In this document: piece after piece, positions 1 to 5,108 of the stretch
How the letters are laid out: each line of letters begins with the position of its first letter
Numbering within the stretch: position 1 is the first letter of the stretch
From: an uncultured Ruminococcus sp.
Lineage (GTDB): Bacteria; Bacillota; Clostridia; Oscillospirales; Acutalibacteraceae
Assembly (NCBI GenBank): GCA_902772755.1
Contig: CACYCD010000057.1
Span: forward strand, 1-5,108
DNA length: 5,108 nt
Reading direction: 5' to 3'
Notes under the pieces: generated by a model
Databases searched by the model: none
Told to the model about the DNA's origin: nothing
The model's input: only the letters and a program-made list of their open reading frames with translations
Translations under genes and position numbers: made by a program

Positions 1-447
1 TTGATGCCGATGGCAGGTTATCTGCTGGGTGCGGGACTGACAGGCTATATCACCGCCGTAACTCCGTGGATAGCATTTGTACTGCTCAGTCTGATAGGGG
101 CAAATATGATAAAGGAAGCTCTGTCAAAGGATACCGAAAAAACAGATGATGACCTCGGAGTAAAGACTATGCTTACAATGGCGGTTGCCACAAGCATTGA
201 CGCTTTGGCTGTGGGTGTGACCTTCGCCTGTGTACCTCCATATTTTTTGGGCGGGGTCAGCTATCTTATAAATACTGTAATAAGCGTGGTCATCATAGGG
301 ATAACTACCTTCACCCTCTCCTGCATAGGGGTGAGGATAGGCAACATCTTCGGTATGAAGTACAAGAGCCGTGCAGAGCTGGCAGGAGGGATTATTCTGA
401 TCTGTCTGGGCGTAAAAATTTTGCTGGAACATTTCGGTATTTTATAG
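1..447 (+). CDS. mntP: MntP-family manganese efflux pump, 3' part
   Basis: This is a polytopic inner-membrane protein whose family exports Mn(II) from the cytoplasm. The frame is open from the left edge, so the true start lies outside; 148 residues remain of a family length near 190, meaning about 40 N-terminal residues are missing. The first codon (TTG) is probably an internal Leu rather than a start, because the leading residues match the conserved interior segment that follows the first helices. Visible signs are hydrophobic segments at about residues 5-20, 22-37, 57-77, 82-104 and 128-145, a charged cytoplasmic loop at about 40-54, and the family motif ATSIDALAVGVTFA around Asp67. That Asp corresponds to the conserved acidic residue of the second repeat half. 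The C-terminal run GGIILICLGVKILLEH is also typical. A yybP-ykoY Mn riboswitch often precedes such genes but would lie outside the window. The gene ends at TAG and is followed by a terminator, so it appears unrelated to the operon downstream. Confidence 0.9.
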   Translation: MMPMAGYLLGAGLTGYITAVTPWIAFVLLSLIGANMIKEALSKDTEKTDDDLGVKTMLTMAVATSIDALAVGVTFACVPPYFLGGVSYLINTVISVVIIGITTFTLSCIGVRIGNIFGMKYKSRAELAGGIILICLGVKILLEHFGIL

Positions 448-463
448 TAATATTTGGAATACG

Positions 464-504
464 GCTGTCGGGAAGCACTTCAAAATGTTTCCCGACAGCT
501 TTTT
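464..504 (+). terminator. Rho-independent terminator after mntP
   Basis: A 14-bp stem (464-477 pairing with 486-499) is perfect except for one G-U pair. It has an 8-base loop (478-485) and is followed directly by five T and a further T-rich stretch. The reverse strand has no T tract after the stem, so it works for the + strand only. It sits 16 bases past the mntP stop and separates that gene from the polysaccharide operon. Confidence 0.93.
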
Positions 505-506
505 CG

Positions 507-569
507 TTGTTATTTTTAAACAATCAACATATATTTGAACGATTTTTTACATTTGCATATAAATAACAA
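507..569. repeat. AT-rich imperfect inverted repeat in the intergenic region
   Basis: TTGTTATTT at 507-515 is the exact reverse complement of AAATAACAA at 561-569. The match extends inward to 518/558 with one mismatch and outward to 505/571 through one G-T and one C-G pair. The 39-base spacer is AT-rich. It lies between the terminator and the -35 box, so it could be an operator or an upstream activating region. The sequence is low in complexity, so chance is a real possibility. Confidence 0.3.
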
Positions 570-602
570 TGTATTTTCTTGTCCGTTGCTGTATGCAGAG
601 CG

Positions 603-631
603 TTGACATATTTTATTATTTGTAGTAAAAT
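603..631 (+). promoter_or_regulatory. Sigma-A-type promoter of the polysaccharide operon
   Basis: A perfect -35 box TTGACA (603-608) is followed by a 17-base spacer and the -10 box TAAAAT (626-631). Transcription would start near 638, giving a leader of about 30 bases before the ATG at 668. AT-rich DNA upstream could serve as an UP element. A perfect TATAAT lies at 636-641, but at 27 bases from the -35 box it is badly spaced. No JUMPstart/ops element or riboswitch-sized leader is visible. Confidence 0.8.
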
Positions 632-667
632 AGAGTATAATTGCAGAGTTTTATCGGAGATATATAT

Positions 668-1273
668 ATGTATGCTAAATTTTGGAAAAGAGTTCTCGAT
701 ATTTTGATATCGCTGGGTGCGTTGCTGGTACTCTGGTGGCTGCTGCTGATCCTTGCACTGCTGATAAAGCTGGACTCAAAGGGACCTGCACTTTTTAAGC
801 AGGAAAGGATAGGCAGGGACGGCAAGGTATTTAAAATACTGAAATTCCGTTCAATGAAACTAAATTCCGAAAATACAGGCTCAGGCGTGTACTCAGGAAA
901 GGGCGACCCCAGAGTTACAAAAATAGGCAGGTTCATAAGAGCGACAAGCCTTGATGAGCTGCCGCAGATATTTAATATGCTGAAGGGGGATATGTCCCTC
1001 ATAGGTCCCCGTCCTCCGCTCACCTATCACCCGTGGAAATGGGAGGAATACACCGATTTTCAGAAAAGAATGTTTGAGGTTCGCCCCGGTCTTACGGGCT
1101 GGGCTCAGGTACACGGAAGAAAAGACGTTGAGTGGAACAAAAGGATCGAGCTGAATGTCTGGTATGTTGACCATATTTCCTTTTGGCTGGATATCAAGAT
1201 ATTCTTTACCACAATAATCAAGGTATTGACAAACGCAGACAACGAAAACATAGAAGCAACAGTACAGAAATAA
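668..1273 (+). CDS. Undecaprenyl-phosphate sugar-phosphotransferase (PglC/EpsL-type monotopic phosphoglycosyl transferase)
   Basis: This 201-residue enzyme belongs to the bacterial sugar transferase family and moves a sugar phosphate from a UDP-sugar to undecaprenyl phosphate at the inner membrane face, the first step of glycan building. Its length matches the minimal PglC type and lacks the large N-terminal membrane region of WcaJ types. Visible signs are the start KRVLDILISLG leading into one hydrophobic segment (about 10-35), then LDSKGPALFKQERIG, KILKFRSMK, the catalytic dyad Asp96-Glu97 in SLDELPQIFNMLKGDMSLIGPRP (IGPRP at 112-116), and VRPGLTGWAQV at 138-148. The ATG at 668 was chosen because GGAGA (656-660) lies 7 bases upstream; an in-frame TTG at 641 lies at the -10 region and is not credible. 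It is the first gene of the operon, directly behind the promoter. Oddly, the Ser-Pro pair that normally breaks the membrane helix is Trp23-Trp24. The sugar transferred cannot be told. Confidence 0.93.
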   Translation: MYAKFWKRVLDILISLGALLVLWWLLLILALLIKLDSKGPALFKQERIGRDGKVFKILKFRSMKLNSENTGSGVYSGKGDPRVTKIGRFIRATSLDELPQIFNMLKGDMSLIGPRPPLTYHPWKWEEYTDFQKRMFEVRPGLTGWAQVHGRKDVEWNKRIELNVWYVDHISFWLDIKIFFTTIIKVLTNADNENIEATVQK

Positions 1274-1277
1274 GGGG
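1272..1277 (+). promoter_or_regulatory. Ribosome binding site deciding a GTG start
   Basis: AAGGGG overlaps the TAA stop of the phosphoglycosyl transferase gene and lies 7 bases before GTG at 1285. This favours GTG 1285 over the in-frame ATG at 1300, which has no comparable site at the right distance. Confidence 0.7.
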
Positions 1278-1284
1278 TATTGAC

Positions 1285-2121
1285 GTGTCACTGAAGCTGA
1301 TGTACATAACAAATAAAACGGATATCGCTCAGATAGCCGAGTCCGCAGGTGTTGACAGAATATTTGTGGATATGGAATATATAGGAAAAGCCGAGCGTCA
1401 GGGCGGTATGGACACAGTGCAGAGCCATCACACCGTTGAGGACGTCAGGCGGATAAGAGCCGCCGTGGAAACCGCCGAGGTTCTGGTAAGGGTAAATCCC
1501 GTTCACGATGCCACGGCAGATTACTGCTCGACCGAGGAGGAGATCGACAGCGTTATATCGGCAGGTGCGGATATAATTATGCTGCCGTTCATAAAATCGG
1601 CGGAGGAGGTTCGGCGGTTTATCAGAGCGGTAGACGGCAGAGCCGGCAATATGCTGCTCATCGAAACTCCGCAGGCGGTGGAAGCCATTGATGAGATCCT
1701 CGATATCGAGGGCATTGACGAGCTGTACATAGGGCTGAATGATCTCAGCCTGGGCTACGGCAGAAAGTTTATGTTTGAGCTTCTTGCTGACGGAACAGTC
1801 GAAAAGCTGTGCCTGAAATTCAAGCTAAAGCAGATACCCTACGGCTTTGGGGGAATAGCGTCCATAGGCAAGGGACTTCTCCCCGGAGAGTGCGTGATAA
1901 GAGAGCATTACAGGCTGGGCTCTACCTGCTCCATTCTTTCAAGGAGCTTTTGCAATGTGAACAAAGAAAAGCACATCGGCGTTATCAGCTCTACCTTCAT
2001 AAACGGCGTCAGGGACATAAGAAGGCTGGAGTATGAGTGCGAGGGCTACGCCAGGTATTTCAGAGAAAATGAGCAGAAGGTTGCGGAGATAGTGAGACAT
2101 ATCGGCGAGGTGGGAGAATGA
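1285..2121 (+). CDS. HpcH/HpaI aldolase / citrate lyase family protein
   Basis: This 278-residue cytoplasmic TIM-barrel protein belongs to the family that makes or breaks C-C bonds next to pyruvate or a related 2-oxo acid, using a divalent metal. From the GTG start, Arg69 (LVRVNP), Glu127 (LLIETPQAV) and Asp153 (YIGLNDLSLGYG) match Arg70 and the metal ligands Glu149/Asp175 of HpcH in motif and, for the two ligands, in their 26-residue spacing. The motif that is DxEH in HpcH reads VDMEY (Glu31, Tyr32), so the usual catalytic His is absent. The tail has GIASIGKGLLPGE and EHYRLGSTCSILSRSFC, a block I associate with family members in surface-polysaccharide loci. It starts 12 bases after the previous stop and overlaps the dehydrogenase by ATGA, so the two are probably translationally coupled. 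It may supply or cleave a keto acid used in glycan modification; substrate and direction are unknown. Confidence 0.85.
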   Translation: MSLKLMYITNKTDIAQIAESAGVDRIFVDMEYIGKAERQGGMDTVQSHHTVEDVRRIRAAVETAEVLVRVNPVHDATADYCSTEEEIDSVISAGADIIMLPFIKSAEEVRRFIRAVDGRAGNMLLIETPQAVEAIDEILDIEGIDELYIGLNDLSLGYGRKFMFELLADGTVEKLCLKFKLKQIPYGFGGIASIGKGLLPGECVIREHYRLGSTCSILSRSFCNVNKEKHIGVISSTFINGVRDIRRLEYECEGYARYFRENEQKVAEIVRHIGEVGE

Positions 2122-3011
2122 ACCTGCTAATTACCGGTGCTTGGAACGACGGCAAAAAATATATTCCCGAGCTTGAAGCTATGGGACACAAGATCTGCTT
2201 TATGCAGTATGAAAAGGACGCTCTGCCCTGTGCTTATGAGTGGGTCGAGGGCGTCATCTGCAACGGACTGTTCCTAAGCCACGATATAAAAAAATTCACC
2301 GCTCTGAGATACATTCAGCTGACCAGTGCAGGCACTGACAGAGTCGATGTTGACTATATAAATGAAAAAGGAATAAGACTATACAATGCAAGGGGAGTGT
2401 ACAGCATACCGATGGCTGAGTTCGCCCTGTGCGGAGTATTGCAGATATATAAGCAGGCGGAGTTTTTCAGAGAAAATCAGAAGGCTCACCGCTGGGAAAA
2501 GCACAGGGGCATTCTTGAACTGTACAAAAAGCACGTCTGCATAGTGGGTTGTGGCAGTGTGGGTACAGAGTGTGCCAAGCGATTCAAAGCCTTCGGCTGC
2601 AAAGTGACCGGCGTTGATATGCTTGTAAGGCAGGACAGCTCTTATGATGAGATGCTGCCGCTCGATAAGCTGGACGAGGTGCTGACCGAAGCGGATATAA
2701 TCGTGCTGTGCGTTCCGCTGACAGACGAAACCTATCATCTTATGAACAACGACAGGCTGAACCACGTGAAGGACGGTGCAGTGCTTGTAAATATTTCAAG
2801 AGGACCCGTCATCGACACCCCCGCCCTCCAATCCCACAGCAAAAGACTCGGAGGTCTAGTCCTGGACGTATTTGAAGAAGAACCCCTCAACAACATCAGC
2901 CCCCTATGGGATCTGAAACAAACCCTGATTACCCCACATAATAGCTTCGTTGGGGATGGGAATGGGGAGAGGTTGAAGAGTGTCATTTTTGAGTCACTGA
3001 AAGATTGTTAG
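2118..3011 (+). CDS. NAD-dependent D-2-hydroxyacid dehydrogenase
   Basis: This 297-residue cytoplasmic oxidoreductase interconverts a 2-oxo acid and a D-2-hydroxy acid. The substrate-domain signature SAGTDRVD is at 70-77, followed by a PMAEFAL stretch near 98-104. The Rossmann motif GCGSVG is at 144-149, with Asp167 at the end of the second strand pointing to NAD rather than NADP. The catalytic triad is complete: Arg228 (NISRGP), Glu255 (VFEEEPL) and His274 (TPHNS). The protein is somewhat shorter than the usual 310-330: R-to-E spacing is 27 against 29 in E. coli SerA, and only 23 residues follow the His. The ATG overlaps the aldolase stop as ATGA, with CGAGG 7 bases upstream. From about 2803 codon use changes to C-ending codons (CCC, CTC, GTC) and then to G-rich ones (GGG, AGG), unlike the first two thirds. 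It plausibly acts on the aldolase product or supplies its substrate; the exact acid is not readable. Confidence 0.9.
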   Translation: MNLLITGAWNDGKKYIPELEAMGHKICFMQYEKDALPCAYEWVEGVICNGLFLSHDIKKFTALRYIQLTSAGTDRVDVDYINEKGIRLYNARGVYSIPMAEFALCGVLQIYKQAEFFRENQKAHRWEKHRGILELYKKHVCIVGCGSVGTECAKRFKAFGCKVTGVDMLVRQDSSYDEMLPLDKLDEVLTEADIIVLCVPLTDETYHLMNNDRLNHVKDGAVLVNISRGPVIDTPALQSHSKRLGGLVLDVFEEEPLNNISPLWDLKQTLITPHNSFVGDGNGERLKSVIFESLKDC

Positions 3012-3014
3012 GAG
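3010..3014 (+). promoter_or_regulatory. Ribosome binding site deciding a TTG start
   Basis: AGGAG overlaps the TAG stop of the dehydrogenase gene and lies 8 bases before TTG at 3023. The first in-frame ATG (3047) has only TCCGTTTCTGAA before it and no recognisable site. An upstream in-frame TTG at 3005 lies before the site and so is unlikely. Confidence 0.65.
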
Positions 3015-3022
3015 TGATATAT

Positions 3023-4624
3023 TTGGCTCATCGTTCCGTTTCTGAAATGAAAAAAATAATCGGCAGCGATAAAGAATTGCAGAAAAAATTGTTTTGCCGA
3101 GGTTATTTGCTGACAGATAATGGTAAAATAGATACAAAGGGTTACCCTTTTTGGAATAATTGGAAAAAACATCAATTTGGAATATACAGTGTTTTTGTTC
3201 ATGAGGATCAGCATATTTATTCAGCTTCAAAAGATGATACTCACGTTTTTTTGATAGGAAACGCAGTAAATCCCTTCGATATGATATATGATGAGAAAAA
3301 GCTTGTTGAAATAATTCTCGGTTTATATGAGCCTGCGGATATGAGCAGATGCTTGACTTATATCAATAAGCTGACCGGCAGTTTCTTTATCGGTTTGATT
3401 TTCGGTGAGGAGCTTTCGTTTTTGACAGATCCGACAGAAATGCTTTTTTCTGTGCAGGGCATAGTTGACGGATGCTTATATGTATCTTCCCATACTCAAC
3501 TGATAGGGGATCTGTGCGATCTGAAAACAGATGACTATATCAACCAACTGGAAAATTACAGATTTTTCTATAAATATGGTGTTTTCTTTCCGGGTTGCTT
3601 GACTCAATATAAAAATATAGAACGAGTATTGACTAATCATATTTATAAATATAAAAATAAAACTATTATTTATAAAAGATTTTATCCGACTAAAGAGATA
3701 CAGGAGTGCCAAACAGAGGATGAGTATATTTTGCTGCTGGAAATGGTGTCTAATATTTTAAAAAGGACCTTGGAATGTGCAGCAAAAAAATGGAGCAAAC
3801 CGGCAATTTCTCTGACAGGCGGTATGGACAGCAAAACTACACTTTCTATGGTAAAGGGCAGAGAAGATGATTTTTTGCTGTACAGTTACATCACTATGGA
3901 CGGAGATAAAATCGATGCCGATGCTGCTCATAAAATTGCAAATGCTGTGGGTGCGACACATACAATACTGAATGTTTCTGCCAACGATGCGGATTTTAAT
4001 AAAATCGAGGCGTATCGTACAGTTCTTGAGCATAATATCGGAGATTATAAAGTTAATCCCAATGATGTAAGAAAAAGGTTGTTTTTTAATAACACTGCCG
4101 AATTTGATGTTGAAATAAAATCTTGGATATCCGAGATCGCAAGAGCTAACTACTATAAAAAATTCGGATTAAAGAAAATGCCTTACAAGTTGAGTGCAAG
4201 AAATATGACTGCAATGTATAAGGTGTTTTTGACAGAGCGTTCTTTAGCTAAAAAAACAGATGCCGTTTTTGATGATTTCATAAATAAAAGCGGATTTCAT
4301 AATATACCAAAGGGATATGATTCGTCTGATATGTATTTGTGGGAATTCAGATACAGTTCGTGGGGCGGAACTGTCATTACATGTGAGCACTCTTTTTCCT
4401 ATGAGATTTTTATCCCTTATAATAACCGGTGCCTACTTGAATTGATGCTAAAAGCCCCCATGAAAAAACGAATTTCCGATGAGTTTCACGAAGATCTGAT
4501 CGAATACAATAATAAGCTGATCAGCGATACCGGTATAACGATAACTAATTGGAATGAAACAAAAAAGAGAATGTATATAGAAAAAATGTATTATTTGCTG
4601 AGTTCAGCATTTAAGAATTTGTGA
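3023..4624 (+). CDS. Asparagine-synthetase-like ATP-dependent ligase without glutaminase Cys
   Basis: This 533-residue cytoplasmic protein has the two-part layout of asparagine synthetases. The N-terminal half (about 1-230) resembles a degenerate class II glutaminase fold: FLIGNAVNPFD, then FLTDPTEMLFSVQG and CLYVSSHTQLIGDL in place of the usual DPxGxxPLYY and ASE strands. The residue after the start is Ala, not the Cys nucleophile, and no in-frame start places a Cys at position 2. The C-terminal half has the PP-loop SLTGGMDSK (263-271), which binds ATP and pyrophosphate, and the later FIPYNNRCLLELML stretch (about 463-476). The expected chemistry is adenylation of a carboxylate followed by attack of an amine, as in beta-lactam synthetase, or of free ammonia. 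The gene is clearly more AT-rich than its left neighbours, in places under 20 percent GC (about 3600-3660), which suggests a separate origin. TTG 3023 is preferred on the AGGAG site; ATG 3047 is the alternative. Its place among glycan genes suggests amide formation on a sugar acid or acyl group, which is an inference. Confidence 0.83.
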   Translation: MAHRSVSEMKKIIGSDKELQKKLFCRGYLLTDNGKIDTKGYPFWNNWKKHQFGIYSVFVHEDQHIYSASKDDTHVFLIGNAVNPFDMIYDEKKLVEIILGLYEPADMSRCLTYINKLTGSFFIGLIFGEELSFLTDPTEMLFSVQGIVDGCLYVSSHTQLIGDLCDLKTDDYINQLENYRFFYKYGVFFPGCLTQYKNIERVLTNHIYKYKNKTIIYKRFYPTKEIQECQTEDEYILLLEMVSNILKRTLECAAKKWSKPAISLTGGMDSKTTLSMVKGREDDFLLYSYITMDGDKIDADAAHKIANAVGATHTILNVSANDADFNKIEAYRTVLEHNIGDYKVNPNDVRKRLFFNNTAEFDVEIKSWISEIARANYYKKFGLKKMPYKLSARNMTAMYKVFLTERSLAKKTDAVFDDFINKSGFHNIPKGYDSSDMYLWEFRYSSWGGTVITCEHSFSYEIFIPYNNRCLLELMLKAPMKKRISDEFHEDLIEYNNKLISDTGITITNWNETKKRMYIEKMYYLLSSAFKNL

Positions 4625-4633
4625 TGAGGACAG

Positions 4634-5108
4634 ATGAAAGTTTTACTTGTAGCCACTGTGCAGAGTCATATCTGCCAATTTCACAGACCGCTGGCTGAGG
4701 TACTTCATGCACACGGCTGTGAATTGCACGCAGCGGCAAAGGATAATCTTGCCGAAAAAAACGGGATGAAGCTTGACTTTGCGGACAGGGTTTTTGATGT
4801 GCCGTTTTCCCGTTCGCCTAAAAGCCCCGAAAATATTAAAGCAGGCAGGATACTCAAACAAATAATCAAAGACGGTGCTTACGATATTATCCACTGTAAC
4901 ACCCCTATGGGAGGGATAGTTACACGTATAGTAGCTCAAAGTGCCCGCCGACACGGTACGAGGGTCTTTTACACTGCACACGGTTTTCACTTTTACAGGG
5001 GTGCCTCAAGGAAGAACTGGATGTTCTTTTACCCTGTAGAAAAGCTGTTTTCACGCAGGACCGACAAGCTGATCACCATTACACGTGAGGATCACGAGCT
5101 GGCGAAAA
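4634..5108 (+). CDS. EpsD-like family 4 glycosyltransferase, 5' part
   Basis: The first 158 residues of a GT-B fold glycosyltransferase are present; the frame is still open at the right edge, so the C-terminal nucleotide-sugar domain is missing. It would add a sugar from a nucleotide donor to the lipid-linked glycan at the cytoplasmic membrane face. Visible signs are the N-terminal strand MKVLLVATVQSH followed by FHRPLAEVL, the FDVPFSRSPKSPENIKA stretch, YDIIHCNTPMGGIVTRI, the strongly conserved YTAHGFHFYRG (His116 and His119 within it), and the TDKLITITREDHELAK end of the domain. This pattern fits EpsD-type enzymes of Firmicute exopolysaccharide loci. The ATG at 4634 follows GAGGA (4626-4630) at a rather short 3-base spacing and lies 9 bases past the previous stop. 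GC returns towards that of the first operon genes. Donor and acceptor sugars are unknown. Confidence 0.9.
   Translation, partial: MKVLLVATVQSHICQFHRPLAEVLHAHGCELHAAAKDNLAEKNGMKLDFADRVFDVPFSRSPKSPENIKAGRILKQIIKDGAYDIIHCNTPMGGIVTRIVAQSARRHGTRVFYTAHGFHFYRGASRKNWMFFYPVEKLFSRRTDKLITITREDHELAK

Noticed and set aside
636..641. Perfect TATAAT as an alternative -10 box
   Set aside because: It is 27 bases from TTGACA and no other good -35 box lies 16-18 bases upstream of it; TAAAAT at 626 has the ideal 17-base spacing.
594..648. Direct repeat TGCAGAG at 594-600 and 642-648 flanking the promoter
   Set aside because: Only 7 bases with no extension; expected by chance and no sign of a mobile element or attachment site.
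641..667. Upstream in-frame TTG start for the phosphoglycosyl transferase, adding nine residues
   Set aside because: It would sit at the predicted transcription start and has no Shine-Dalgarno site, whereas ATG 668 has GGAGA at 7 bases and begins the typical family N-terminus.
697..712. Small hairpin with 6-bp arms CGATAT/ATATCG early in the transferase gene
   Set aside because: It is short and AT-rich, inside a conserved coding stretch, has no T tract and no position that would hide the ribosome site.
616..1312. Long reverse-strand open frames of 135 and 139 codons
   Set aside because: They lie opposite the well-supported transferase gene, encode no recognisable domain, and have no promoter or ribosome site; they are antisense shadows.
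1809..2036. Same-strand 75-codon open frame inside the aldolase gene
   Set aside because: It is a +1-frame shadow; the aldolase frame carries conserved motifs through the same stretch.
4624..4698. ATG overlapping the ligase stop (TGATG), opening a 24-codon frame
   Set aside because: It is out of frame with the glycosyltransferase, ends after 24 codons, has no ribosome site of its own, and ATG 4634 gives the conserved N-terminus.
4643..4990. Reverse-strand open frame of 115 codons
   Set aside because: It lies fully opposite the EpsD-like gene, whose conserved motifs fix the coding strand, and its translation resembles no family.
1..5108. CRISPR array, insertion sequence, tRNA or defence system
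   Set aside because: No spaced direct repeats, transposase motifs, terminal inverted repeats, cloverleaf sequence or defence-related domains were seen on either strand.

Overview
The window looks like part of the chromosome of a Gram-positive Firmicute, probably a Clostridia/Ruminococcus-like gut bacterium. This is inferred from purine-rich Shine-Dalgarno sites, mixed ATG/GTG/TTG starts, moderate GC with AT-rich intergenic DNA, and an EpsD-type glycosyltransferase. The genus is a guess, since there is no rRNA or other marker here. All genes lie on the + strand.

Layout: (i) 1-447 is the 3' part of an mntP-type manganese exporter, closed by a strong intrinsic terminator (464-504). (ii) 448-667 is intergenic and holds that terminator, an AT-rich imperfect inverted repeat and a good sigma-A promoter (603-631). 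(iii) From 668 to the right edge runs one tightly packed operon of surface-polysaccharide type. Its genes are a monotopic phosphoglycosyl transferase (668-1273), an HpcH/HpaI-type aldolase (1285-2121), a D-2-hydroxyacid dehydrogenase (2118-3011, overlapping the aldolase by 4 bases), a stand-alone asparagine-synthetase-like protein (3023-4624) and the start of an EpsD-like GT4 glycosyltransferase (from 4634, cut by the window edge). Gaps are 9 to 11 bases and no internal terminator was seen.

How the genes could work together (inference): the first gene loads a sugar phosphate onto undecaprenyl phosphate and the GT4 protein extends the lipid-linked glycan. The three enzymes between them form an acid-handling cassette. 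An aldolase/lyase could make or consume a 2-oxo acid, a dehydrogenase could interconvert it with a D-2-hydroxy acid, and an ATP-dependent carboxylate-amide ligase with no visible glutaminase cysteine could join a carboxylate to an amine. This suggests an unusual acyl or amide decoration of an exopolysaccharide. The substrates cannot be read from the sequence.

Points worth a second look are the loss of the Ser-Pro helix break in the phosphoglycosyl transferase (replaced by Trp-Trp), a Tyr in place of the HpcH catalytic His in the aldolase, the ligase without an N-terminal Cys, and a sharp composition change at about 3010 with a codon-use shift in the tail of the dehydrogenase gene.
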